Assembly (NCBI GenBank): GCA_026724425.1
Contig: JAIUCV010000656.1
Coordinates: 1-64,000, forward strand
Direction: 5' to 3'
Origin: Erythrophleum ivorense
Taxonomy: Eukaryota; Streptophyta; Magnoliopsida; Fabales; Fabaceae
Length of the DNA stretch: 64,000 bases
The notes under the pieces are model-generated. The model was not told where the DNA came from. It saw nothing but the letters and a program-made list of their open reading frames with translations, and searched no databases. Below are positions 21,625-32,237 of the stretch, one piece after another (position 1 is the stretch's first letter; each line of letters starts with the position of its first letter). A program made the translations under genes and the position numbers.

Positions 21625-24166
21625 TGATAAGCATAATTTATATACATTTTATTCTCCTTAATTTAAGCATTTTAGTGACCAAATATGATTCAAGGGGTGT
21701 ATTTAGATGGAAATTTATTTTAATAGCCATTCTTTGCACTTTATGAATTAATTGGAAAAATAATTGATTTTAAATACATAAATCATTTTAAATGAATTAT
21801 GTGAATTTTTCTATCTTTTTGTGCAGATTTTTTTTGGCAATTAGAGCTTGAATGGAGAAGCATCAAAGGAGATCTTAGGCTGAAGTTTAAATGAGAAACA
21901 AATGAATGAGTGAGTCATGAAAATGAAGCCACAAAGGCTATGAAGGAGAGAAGGAAGCAACACAAGCTTTGAGTTCAAGAAATATGCACAGGCTGGATGA
22001 AGAGAAAACAAGAAGAGAAGATTGCATGAAGATTTATGAAGCGAGCAAGCTCGAGCTAGCTGGAGAAGGAGTAAAGTAATGCGTATGAAGCATGTAGAAA
22101 ACACGTTAGAGGCTACAGCAGAAAAAAAACAATGCAAGACGTGAAAGTAAACAAAAGGAGAAGCGTGAGTGAGCAAGCTACGTGGACTGGATGGAGCATG
22201 AAGAACAACAAGAGTTGAACGAGAGGGATGAGATGCAGCTGAAGAAGCTGCTAAACTGCATGAGGAAGCTCAACGCTGTGAGAATGAAAGCAACGTGGAA
22301 GAACCATGCATGAAGAATGACGCTGAACTGGGCAGAGACAACTGGAAAGAATGAATTCCATTTGAAAAGCCTTTATCTTCGGTCTGAACAGCAAAACAGA
22401 GCACGAATAAATGCAGCAACATCCAGCAGAAAACTCGAGCAAAACATGAACCAGCTGAGCACGTGGATTGGCACAGGCAAAACGTGTGAAGAAGCACAAA
22501 AGATAGGGGTTTAATGAGCTGGGAATCTGGGCAGAAACACGAGGTAGCTCATGTGAAGAGAAGACGCTAGAATTTTGCTGCAGAGAGAACGTGGAAGCTT
22601 GAGCTTGGCTGAAGAAGCAGAAACAAGAAGAAGCAATGTGGGCTGGAGTTCAGGCGAGAAACAAGGAAGCTCGAGCCTGCATGGAAAGAAAAGAGAAGAA
22701 GCTACGTCTGGACAGCAACCAACGCTAAAAACAGAGCATGAAGCAACCAACTCGAGCTACTGGCTGGAAAACGCTAAAGCTCAAGATTGTATGTGCTGTG
22801 AGCAAAGCTGGAAGTTCGAGCTATTGGTTGTAGAAGCAACGAGCTGACGCTGAAGGAAAAAACGCGAGCTGGGAGGAAGAGCTGATCGAGAACTGAACGA
22901 GGAAGCTGCATAATACGAAGAAGCTTGCATGAATCTTAATATTATATAGAATATAATAACCAGCGGGGCCCACTCTCATATACACATCCATGCAGCATAA
23001 TACACACGAAGAAGCTGAGTTTAGAGAAGAATATCACGTTAATGAGAAGAGGCTTTGGCACGTGATTTTTAATGAAGAAAGGAGTATAATTCTGCACGCC
23101 TCTTTCATTCAATTCATACCCTCATCCATTCACACAATACAAGTCATCTCACGTCTCTAAAATCTTAGCAAACTCTTGCCTATTTATTCAACCATTCATA
23201 AACCATCCATAAATTCATTCACACACCATTCTTCGTCCAGCACATACCCCACGCCTCATCCATTCCATCTTCCATCCATCACCCACTCCATCCTCTTCTC
23301 ATCCCCATTCCATCTTCCATCTCCATCATCCCATGAAGCTTTAATTCATCTTGAGGCTGGCTAGAAGGAAGCTCTTGGAGAAGCTTGAATCCATGGAGAA
23401 AATTCAGAATTTTGGCTAAGAATTTCCTTATTTTTCCTACACTTTTTCTCTTTCATTTATTTTCTTGGTTAAGATGTATTTGATAAGGAAATTGTGTAAT
23501 TATAATTAGTGCCTGGTTAGACACTAATTAGGAAGTATTTTTGTTGATTAATTGATCTGATTAATTTCAATATTATCTGATTTCCCATGTACGCTTCGAA
23601 GGTGTTCGATAAAATACATGAGTTTAATTTGAAGATTCCTTAATGTTTAGTTGGTTAATTAAATATTTAGGATGATTCAGAAGCTAATCAAATTAGTTAA
23701 TCAATCAAATTGGATGTTCATTGATCCTAAAACAAGAATTGACAATTTAATTTGGATGTGAGGTTTCAATTCAACATTAGATCATCAATCTCTTGAATCT
23801 TGAGTGGTTACCTAAGATAATTTGTTATGAACACAATTAGGGACTCTTAGACCAGAATTAATCATAATTAGAATAGGATAAGGATAGTGGATACCAAGGG
23901 ACGAATCCAAAGCTAGTCACAAGACCATCTTTCATTCATAATCCATACAATTAGGTAGAATTTAGGAATTTTAATACAATTTAGTTTTAGGATAGTTTAA
24001 TTAAATCAAAACCCCCTTTAGTTTAGAAATTTTAGTGTCTTTTAACATTTAGAACACTCAGTTAAACATTGAACGCCAATTCCAGGGGAGATGACCTAGG
24101 TTGTGCCATTAACTGCATATTCTATCAGCCTAGTATTATTTTGAGGGTTGTACGACGAGCCACTCA
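21625..24166 (+). repeat. Element A LTR 3 (2542 bp)
   Basis: The first roughly 980 bp differ from LTR 1 at only one T-run. From about 22607 to the end it carries about 20 private substitutions that LTR 1 and LTR 2 do not share (for example TTGGCTG 22607, GGAAGAG 22878, GGTTAGACAC 23520, GGGTTGTACG 24150). It ends CCACTCA followed by GCAAT, the right target duplication. Confidence 0.93.
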
Positions 24167-24171
24167 GCAAT
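24167..24171. other. Right target-site duplication of element A (GCAAT)
   Basis: Exact match to 8688-8692; beyond it the interrupted C-type LTR resumes. Confidence 0.9.
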
Positions 24172-24535
24172 ATAATTACATGATGATGCTATATAAAAGA
24201 ATAACAAAAATTATCATCTATCCTAAGTAAGATTGACTCAAGTATAGCATTTCCCACACATGGCTTTAGCTCATGGATATTTATCTACTTGCCTCCTTTT
24301 ATCCCTTCCCGAAGGATCTTTGCCTGAAATAGTTAGCCCATAAAACAAGGTAAGATGCAAATCTCAGTAACTAGAGATAAATTTCATTCATATCCTTCAA
24401 ATTAGTCAACATATATGCATTAAATCAGATAAACACTAGAATATCATAATATCAGCAAAATGCAATAGTTAAGTTATCAGTGACTACTATCCCATACTAG
24501 CAATCACATATAACATATTAAAAGCTAATAACACT
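24172..24535 (-). repeat. C-family LTR, continuation right of element A (minus)
   Basis: The complement matches LTR C2 and C1 around the ...GCTAACTATTTTCAGG tract (38900-38930; 24300-24345) and the TATGTGATTGCTAGTATGGGA tract (6365-6395; about 24480-24515). It joins to 7601-8687 once element A is removed. The 5' portion of this LTR is missing beyond about 24535. Confidence 0.65.
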
Positions 24536-24880
24536 AGGAAAGGTTCCTAAGAGCACTTTGCCGTAACGCACAAGGCCTAAGTCATAGCATAAGGTTTGTA
24601 TTCTTTATTTTGAGCTCTAGTAGCCACTTACGCCATGGTGTGGATATACAAGTCGCAACGGGAGTCTCCAAACTTGGATTTTAGGTTCTAGTAACTAACT
24701 TAGCTATGACAAGGAAGGTCTATGTTGCAACGAAGGTTCCCAAACTCTTATTTTGACTTAGAAACCTTGAATTTCATTATGTTAATGCTATGTAATGACT
24801 TGAGAACACTTATAAGAGGTTTTTGTGAGTTGAAAACAATAGTAAAATGAATCAAAGGTCTTAATTAATAATTAAGATCA
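24536..24880 (+). repeat. C-family LTR fragment in plus orientation
   Basis: 24720-24815 is the reverse complement of 7850-7915 (TCATTACATA..AAGGTTTCTA..GTTTGGGAACC), and 24820-24850 resembles 39895-39915 in C2. It therefore runs opposite to its left neighbour (24172-24535). Contains decayed palindromes such as TTTGCCGTAACGCACAAG and CGCCATGGTG. No gene. Confidence 0.55.
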
Positions 24881-25028
24881 CTTGTAGACTTAATTAATAA
24901 ATTATTTCCAAAAGTGCAAGAATGGTCAATAAAATCAAATATACTCTAATTAAATCCATTAAACCTTATTTATTTATTAAAATGCCTAAGTTTAAGGGAA
25001 CTAATGTATATAAGAATGGCATTTATCA
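24881..25028 (-). repeat. A/B-family LTR 5'-end fragment (minus)
   Basis: The complement begins TGATAAATGCCATTC and continues with GGCATTTTAAT and CCATTCTTGCACTTTTGG, in the order found at the start of element A's LTR (TGATAAGC..AAGCATTTTAGT..CCATTCTTTGCACTTT). It cuts the protease gene of element C at 25029. Confidence 0.6.
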
Positions 25029-26343
25029 ATACAAACAATTCAAATGATAATAGGCTAATTTTAAGACCCAAACGCTTAACACAGTCATATGAGATGAATG
25101 AGTGGGTCGCACCTGAATCAAACAATGTAACTATAACATGGTTATGGACAAGTAAAGTACCTCGGGTTAGACTAATTGATCTACTAGCCTCTTGCTGCGT
25201 AAGTGCAAACACCCTTCCTTGCATAGGTGGTTTAACATATGAGGCCAACTTCCTTAACATTATGCAAGTCCATGCATAATGTTCAATTTTCCTATAATTG
25301 TAGCATACAAGGCATGGCCCATTATCATGATTCTTTCCACACTTACCATAAGCTAATTGGACACTAGCTATGTTCTTTGAGGGTCCCATACTTTTTCTCT
25401 AAGGAATATTTCTTGAGGGTGGTCTCCTACCTTAGGAGCCACTACCACTGCTGATTCCCTTTTTACTTCTGCCCCTAAAAGGCTCTATGCCTCGGTTATA
25501 ATTACCCCCCAAGGTCTTCTTTCTTTAGCCTTACTCTTATTCAAGGCCCTTTCCGTTACTTTACACTTTTTCTACCAATTCATCAAAATTGCAGATTCGT
25601 AAGGATACAATTTTGTCCTTCAACTCTAGCCTAAGACTTCTTTCAAACTTGTCACCCTTCCATGGTTTATCTTCAAACCATCTCAGGTAGGAGGAGAAGT
25701 GAGACAATTGGATAAACTTGGCTACATATTGATCTACATTCATATCTCCTTGTTCAAGGAAGTTAAACTCGACTTCCTTGTTAGCCCTCACTAGGAAATA
25801 TTTACCTTCAAAGGTAATTTGGAAACTCTCCTAAGTCAAGGGTATTCCCCTTGGAGTCAACAATTTGAAGGCACTCCATTACCAATGTTCAGCCTCACCC
25901 TCTAGCTTATATATAGCCAACTTTGCCTTTTGCTACGTGGTGCATGTCATGACCTCAAAAATCTTCTCCAGTTGCATTAGCCATCTCTCAGCTTTCTCAG
26001 TGTCCAATTTCCCTATAAATAATGGAAGATCTGCCTTTTGGAACTTGACCAACATAACCAAGAGGTTACCATTTTCTCCTTGATGTCTTAAACCAAGGTT
26101 TTGACCAGCAACAACACAGTTCTCCACTGGCAACTTATGATTTTGCTTATTCATCGTCTCATGTAGCTGTTGTAGCACTTGAATAGTGGCTACATAGGCT
26201 TCAGCTTGCTCTTGAAGCTAGTCAATGATTGCCCTAATTGTAGCTTCATAAGCCTCAGCTTGTTTTCTCATATGGTTGGCCATTACAATCATAGCTTCTT
26301 ACACTTCTCTCAACATCTCAATAGTTCCTTGACATGCAGCCAT
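25029..26343 (-). pseudogene. Decayed gag-protease gene of Ty3/gypsy element C
   Basis: Reads on the minus strand from ATG at 26343, about 200 bp after an initiator-Met primer site. In order: an N-terminal Gln/Glu/Ala-rich coiled-coil-like stretch with stops (26180-26340); the capsid start PLFIGKLDTEKAERWLMQLEK (about 26000); QGDMNVDQYVAKFIQLS and the KFERSLR and LRICNFDELVE blocks of Retrotrans_gag (25561-25791); a double zinc-knuckle region, with CGKNH..C and a second CCHC knuckle whose second Cys is now Tyr (about 25275-25335); and the protease active site LFDSGATHSFIS (25090-25125). Several stops and frameshifts break it. An A/B-type LTR fragment truncates it just after the protease start; no reverse transcriptase follows. 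Clearly inactive. Confidence 0.85.
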
Positions 26344-26546
26344 ATCACTTTATAATGCCACAAGCATAACCAGAAGCATCCCCTATTAAGCTACAATCCA
26401 AAGGCAATCCAAATGCAACTCCACCCATAACAGGTATATACAAGTATAAGGGCCATTATCAAATCACAATGTTCCTATCCCTAGCATGCATGCATCATGA
26501 TTGCCAAGTTTTCTAACCATAAAGTTCTGAACTTAGCATTCCTGAA

Positions 26547-26563
26547 CCATTACTCTGATACCA
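26547..26563 (-). other. Primer binding site of element C (initiator-Met tRNA)
   Basis: The minus strand reads TGGTATCAGAGTAATGG, four bases after the LTR end at 26568 and upstream of the gag start at 26343. Confidence 0.85.
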
Positions 26564-26567
26564 AATA

Positions 26568-26992
26568 TGACAACACTAATTCTTAATTATAGTAATTAAA
26601 CTTCATTAAATTGTTAGTAATCATAAATCAAGGCCTAAAGTCATGATAATTAAATAAATTTGGAGGAAGTGAGGAAATTTGAACTTTGATATCATTAAGG
26701 TTATTAGCCAAACAATCGAAACCATTTAGACCCACAAATAACTGCAATTATCAATTAAGACATTTGGTTCACATTACCATTGATTCCAACCTCACAAAAT
26801 CCTCTTACCAATGCCCCCAAGTCATTATGTAACATCATCATAGTGAAACTCAAGGTTTCTAAGTCAAAAATAAGAGTTTGGGAACTCTCCCCATGACTTG
26901 GACCCCCTATCGCGGCTAAGTTAGTTACTAGAACTCAAACCAAAATTTTATAGCTTGCACTACGACTTAAGTTTTCTATGTCGCAATGAAGA
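26568..26992 (-). repeat. C-family 5' LTR fragment of element C (minus)
   Basis: TGACAACACTAATTC on the plus strand is the LTR 3' edge. The fragment aligns with 7601-8020. It is cut at 26992 by the clean TGTCACACC end of LTR H, so H probably inserted here. Confidence 0.75.
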
Positions 26993-27060
26993 TGTCACAC
27001 CATCATATATATCACATGTTATAACTTACAACCAAAAGACCTTGTACTACTAGCAGAAAA

Positions 27061-27137
27061 CCTTGTTGACAAGGTCACAGATTTTACAATGTAAAATACA
27101 AGATCTTATCAACAAGATCCTGGTCCTTGTTGACAAG
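27061..27137. repeat. Four phased palindromes in LTR H
   Basis: CCTTGT-TG-ACAAGG (centre 27067.5), ATTTTACA-A-TGTAAAAT (27089), GATCTT-ATCAAC-AAGATC (27110.5) and CTTGT-TG-ACAAG (27131.5). Centres are 21-21.5 bp apart although the four sequences differ. Confidence 0.8.
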
Positions 27138-27681
27138 ATATTATCATAACCTTTAAATTGACTTGAATTAATGCTAAATCATCCTTAATAAACTTGCTCA
27201 ACCAGAAATATCACAAAAGAAGCATGGAAAATGGGTTTAAGGTCTTACATTACAAGTTAGAACAAGTACACCAGTCCATGCAATTCCATAATTCTACCAC
27301 TAGTTTCAAAAATTCATAACTTGAGCTAGAGAACTCTAAATCATACAAATTAGGACTTTCTGTAAAGTTCAGGACATCATCTAATTATTATAAAAATTTT
27401 AGATCAAAACAAGATTATTTGGCCCACAAAAACTAATAGAATAGTAACTGGGATATGTTTCTTATGCTATAGTAGACATACTACTTTTAAAAATTCATAT
27501 CTCACTATACAGAGTTCCAAATTGAGTGCTCTCAGTGGTTATGGAAAGCTTATAATACAAAATACATAATTTCAAAATTTAATAAGCATTGGACTTCATT
27601 TAGCCCTCCAAAAACACCGAAAACCATACTATCTAGAAGAATGTATCATGACCATTTGAGCACGTCCAAAAGTTCAAATAC

Positions 27682-27686
27682 AGTAT
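27682..27686. other. Left target-site duplication of solo LTR F (AGTAT)
   Basis: Matches 33718-33722 exactly. Confidence 0.85.
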
Positions 27687-29095
27687 TGATGGCTATGTCA
27701 TGCAACCTCCAAAATAAAATTAAGTTAGATTAAATGTTATAGTTAGTGGTACAACCTAGGTCATCTCCCCTAGAAATGGAATTCAATGTTTAATTGGGTT
27801 TTTTCAATGTATAAGGATCCTAGAATTACCTAATTTAAGGGGTTTTGGTCTAATCAAACTAACTAGAATTAAATTGAAACAAAATTCCTAATCACTACCT
27901 AAATGCATGAACTATAAGGTGAATGATAGACTTGTAACTAGCTTTGGATTTGTCCATTGGTATCCACTGTCCTTATCCTAATTTAATTGTGATTAATTTT
28001 GATCTAAGAGTCCCTAATTGTGTTCATAACAATGTATCTTGAGTAACCAAGAATCAAGAGATTAACAATCTAATGTTGAATTGAAACCTTAATCCTATAC
28101 TAAATCATTAATTCTTGCCTTGAGGATCAATAAACACTAAATTTGATTAATTAATGGATCAATTAACCTCTAAATTATCACCCTAAAATGTTTAATTAAC
28201 TAATTAAACTCAAAGGAATCTTCAAATTAGAAAATTAAGTACTCAATTTCATTCATGCATTTCACAAACACCTTGACTGCATACATGGAAAATTGGAAGA
28301 GAATGAAAAATTTAACACTTGATTCAATCAATTAATTGACAAAAAGTATCCTAATTAGTCTCTAACCAACCACTAATTACAACTACAAAAATTCTCAATC
28401 AAATACATCTCAACCAAGCATGTATAAGAAAAAGAAAAAGTGTAGAAAATTAGAAAAATCTTAGCCAAAATTCTGTTTGTAATCCATGGATTCAAGCTTC
28501 TCTACGGTCCTCTTCCAGGCTAATCACAAGTTGAGAGAATTAATGGTAGATGGTGGTGGTGATAGAGATGGGAAAATAGAGAAGAAGCTATTGTATTGAT
28601 GGAGTGTGGAGTGAATGACGATGGAATATGTTTGTTTTATTCGATGAATGGAATGGTCTCTAGATCCTTTTTTTAGCTACTTGCCCCCAGCCCTCCTTTC
28701 ACGTGCTCCTCTTATTCTTTTTTAATGATTCACATGCTTTCCTTTCTTAACTTTTTAGCCTTTGGATGAATGGATATGGATGATTGAAATGTTGATGTGT
28801 GGATGAGATCGAATGGATGCATGGATGATGCGTGTGTAATGTAACGTGAATCTTATGATATGAATCCTGGAGTTGCTAATGTGATTTTTCTCCCAGCTAT
28901 GTTTTTCTTAACATTTTTCCTTTTTTTCCACATTGGCTCACTTTAACACGTGCTCAGCCTTTATGTATATGTGTGAGCCCCATCGTTCTTCCATGTGAGC
29001 TTTATTCAATTATTTATTTCTACTATTTAGTGTTCTCAACCTAAGACTGCTTCATGCATGGCTCTAGATGTCTCATCCACCTAAGCTTCAGCTTG

Positions 29096-29100
29096 TTCCA
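29096..29100. other. Left target-site duplication of solo LTR G (TTCCA)
   Basis: Repeated at 32233-32237, directly after GGCATGACA. Confidence 0.85.
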
Positions 29101-32100
29101 TGTAATATTCGATTTTTTGAAAATCTAAGAAAATGTAAGGAAATGCGAGAAACGTAACATATGATTTTTCCGTCAACATACAAAAATCACCGAATACAAA
29201 AGGAAGTTCCCAAAATAGAGTAAATTGAGGTCCAACAAAATTAGAATAATATTCTAGACCGCAAATAATGATGAGTCAAGGCCAGAGGTGCCCTAAAATT
29301 GGGGCCAAAATAAAAAAAAAGGGATGGAAAAAGGTCCCGAAGAGTCTTCAAAGTCAAGTATGAAAGAGCCAAGGACTAAAATGCAAAGAAAAATAAGATG
29401 CCGGGCAAAATATATAAATTACCTGAAAGTTCAGGAACCCTAGTTTCACCCTCTATTCATGTCTTTAGGCACGAATATAAAAAAATCAGGCAAAAATCTC
29501 AGAAATCCGTGACCCACAGTTAAACTCAGTTCGATGAGAGGGGTCCAATGATGCCACGTTGTCTGGATGGCCGGGCGGGATCCAGTCTAGGATTTGGTTA
29601 TCCCGATCAGTAGCCATGAGCAAAATAGAAAAAGGAAGTTGTAACAACTATAGAAATAGAAATAGCTAAAGGGCTAAGAAACCCTAAAGGAGTTTCAGGG
29701 ACTAAATTGCAGTAAATGAAAATTTTATAGCATAATCATAATACAGAACGGTGAAAATTACACCTATAGACTTGGGTGTCCAATTGACACCGAAATTTAT
29801 GAGGATTGAGGTTGAGGGCCCCTGATCCATGTTTGAGGCTCAGTATGGCTAGAAAGTAAAGGAAATAATATTTATAAATTGTAGAAAGTCTAAAGGTATG
29901 TATTGTACCGTAAAACCTTAATCGGGCCTGGATACCAATTTGTAGACTGTTGTAAGGCCCAATAGCCAATTCTAAAGGCCTAATAAGAGAAAAGAAGATA
30001 TAATTAGGGTTTTAGAGAAGATGAAACCCAAATATAAATTTAAAATGAAAAGGAAAGGAGAAAAGGATTTTAGTTATTTTAAAGAATTAACCATGGTTAA
30101 GTTAGAAACTAACTATGGTTGAGTTAAAAGTTAACCATAGTTGAATTAAGGAAGTTAACCATGGTTACTATTCATGACTTAAGGGCTAAGAAAAGGTGTC
30201 CAAGTGTGTGGCCAAGAATTTTTAGAAGAAGATATTTAGTTATGAAATTAAAAAATCAAAAGAAAAAGGAATGGAAGGTTAAGATTTAATCTTGAAAGGG
30301 TTGATCCAAGGGTCCAAATTTAGTAGGACCATTTAACTTCATCTAAATTCATCTCCTTCACCTCAATTCCACCATTTTCTCACCACACTTAAGGTGGAAA
30401 GAAAGAAAAACGTGAAGAGAGAGAGAGAGGGAGAAAAAGTGGAAGAAGAAGTGAAACCAAGCAAAATTACCACCATTCTTCGCCAAATTTCTTTATCTTC
30501 TCCATCCTCCAACCATTTTCTCCAAAGGGCAGCTGCATATTCATCTTTTCTTCAAGGTGGAATGTTGCTCTAAGTGGGAAGAGAAAGGATTTTAGAGTGA
30601 GAAAAGCAAAAGAAGCAAGGATTAAGCTTAAAGAGTATGTTTTCTCCACCTTGCACTTGAAAATCACATGTTTTCAGTTAGTTTTGTTAAACCATAGCTA
30701 TGAGTCACTTTTGGACAGAATGTGGATGATTAAAAATGAAGTGTATGTGTTGAATATGAAGGCCTGTTGTACATGAAGGCCATATGAGCTTAGTTATTGT
30801 TGTTATGTGCTGAGACTTTGAAAAATATAAAGATTGTAATTCTTGGGAAAATAGAAATCATGGGGAGATGCTGTCCGAATTTTCCCAAATTTTTATGGTG
30901 TATTCTTAATGTCTTAAAGTAATGTATACCTAATTTCAAGCCCTAAAACATAAAGGAAGAGGCTATGGAATTTTTAGAACCAAAGAAACTAACTTTTGGG
31001 CCTAAAACGGAACTAGATTATGTTATGACCAAAACGTGTTGTTGGAGCTAGAATTTGATACTTTTATCCTTTTCAATGGATTCAAAAGGGTGTTTTTAAC
31101 TAGGAATACCTATAGAAAAGCCCCCAAAACTCATGGGATAAAATTCTTAAATTTTGGCCAAATAATGCGTACTATTTGGCCATAGTGAATTGGAAGGGAA
31201 GGGGTTGGATTTTTCCAATTCCAATTGTCCCATCAAGTTTAAAATGGGCTATATTACTCTATGATTTTGGGTCTATATGTTGATTGTAATGAATTATCAT
31301 TATGGTTATAAGGTTTGATACTTGTTTGGAAACTCTAAGAGCAAGTAAACCGAGTCCTAAGGATTGAGGAACAAAGTTTACTAAGGTAGTAGTTTTCCTC
31401 TCTCTTTCTTTAAGCTTGTATGTTTGTATAATGATGAGTGTTATGCTATATCAAGTTGTTATTTATGCTATAAGATGAGACGTGTATGTTTAAACCGTGC
31501 TTGGCCTTGTATGAAATTTCTTGTATTCCTATATGGTATGTGGCACCTTGATTGACATTATGTTATGTACTTACATACTAGCTTATGAATGAGATTGGTT
31601 TACTACTAATGAGATTTTATAATCTCACCCCAAATATAACTCATGCTAGGTCCAAGTTCAAGCAAAGAAAGGGCAAAGAGTGTGGAGGTATAGATTAAGG
31701 ACCTTACTTTTATGTATCACATTTTGTCATGTAATTAAATATTTTAGATTACTACGTATATGAGTTATGTTATGATACTGTAAGGTACTCAGGTATGGAA
31801 TGGAAAGTTATGAATATAATCAACCCTTGAGTAAATAAAATATGACTGGTGTGCCTAAAATGCAAAAATGCATCTGCTTATATAAAGGCAAAATAATAAT
31901 AACAATATGTCAAGTGAAGGGTAAAATTGTCCAATTTTTGTAGGGACACTTTAATATGAATTTATTCTCATTCCACTCAGGAAGTATTTTCCCCTTGTAA
32001 AGGGCTTAGAGAGCTTGAAGTAGAGCCCTGAACCGACCTCATATGATTTTTCTATAATTAATTATGTATTTTCAAAATTAGACAAGAAATTGGAAATGAC

Positions 32101-32232
32101 CAAATGAATAGTGAAATTGTATGAGAAAGTTTTTAAAAGGAAAAATTTTAATTAGTTCAAGTTTCCATTGACTCTTTTAAGTTTTATATGAGTATTTGTA
32201 GTGGGAAAAATGTTAAAAAATAAGGCATGACA
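29101..32232 (+). repeat. Solo LTR G (3132 bp)
   Basis: TGTAATATTCGATTTTTTG ... AATAAGGCATGACA, flanked by TTCCA. Its first 130 bp (GAGAAACGTAACATATG; ATACAAAAGGAAGTTCCC) resemble the complement of the D-type LTR end (40690-40812), and 31600-31640 shows the AATCTCACCCC tract also found in C-type LTRs, so it probably reads on the plus strand. No PBS, PPT or coding region. 30400-30440 has a GA-rich simple tract. Confidence 0.85.
30087..30168. repeat. Four phased TTAACCATGGTTAA palindromes in LTR G
   Basis: A perfect 14-bp palindrome TTAACCATGGTTAA (30087-30100), then AACTATGGTT, AACCATAGTT and TTAACCATGGTTA. Centres are at 30093.5, 30115.5, 30137.5 and 30161.5, i.e. steps of 22, 22 and 24 bp. 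Confidence 0.85.
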
Positions 32233-32237
32233 TTCCA
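32233..32237. other. Right target-site duplication of solo LTR G (TTCCA)
   Basis: Matches 29096-29100; LTR F resumes here. Confidence 0.85.

Larger units (their letters stand above)
8693..24166 (+). mobile_element. Element A: tandem LTR retrotransposon, LTR-internal-LTR-internal-LTR
   Basis: Three near-identical LTRs of about 2.53-2.54 kb alternate with two near-identical internal regions of about 3.93 kb. The whole is flanked once by the 5-bp duplication GCAAT, so it occupies a single insertion site. The 18-nt primer site after LTR 1 and LTR 2 is complementary to the 3' end of plant Asp tRNA, and polypurine tracts precede LTR 2 and LTR 3, which sets the plus orientation. The interior has one broken gene and no recognisable protease, reverse transcriptase, RNase H or integrase, so it is non-autonomous. 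The three-LTR structure is best explained by unequal crossing-over between LTRs of the inserted copy. Confidence 0.92.
26993..27686 (-). repeat. LTR H, left part (minus orientation)
   Basis: Begins TGTCACACCATCATATA, the complement of the GGTGTGACA end of solo LTR I (56580). The part after 27240 resembles the D-type LTR around 1490-1800 (AAATTCATAACT; GAGTGCTCTCAGTGG; AATAAGCATTGGAC). Interrupted by F at AGTAT and shortly after by D; the remainder appears to resume at 61890. Confidence 0.65.
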
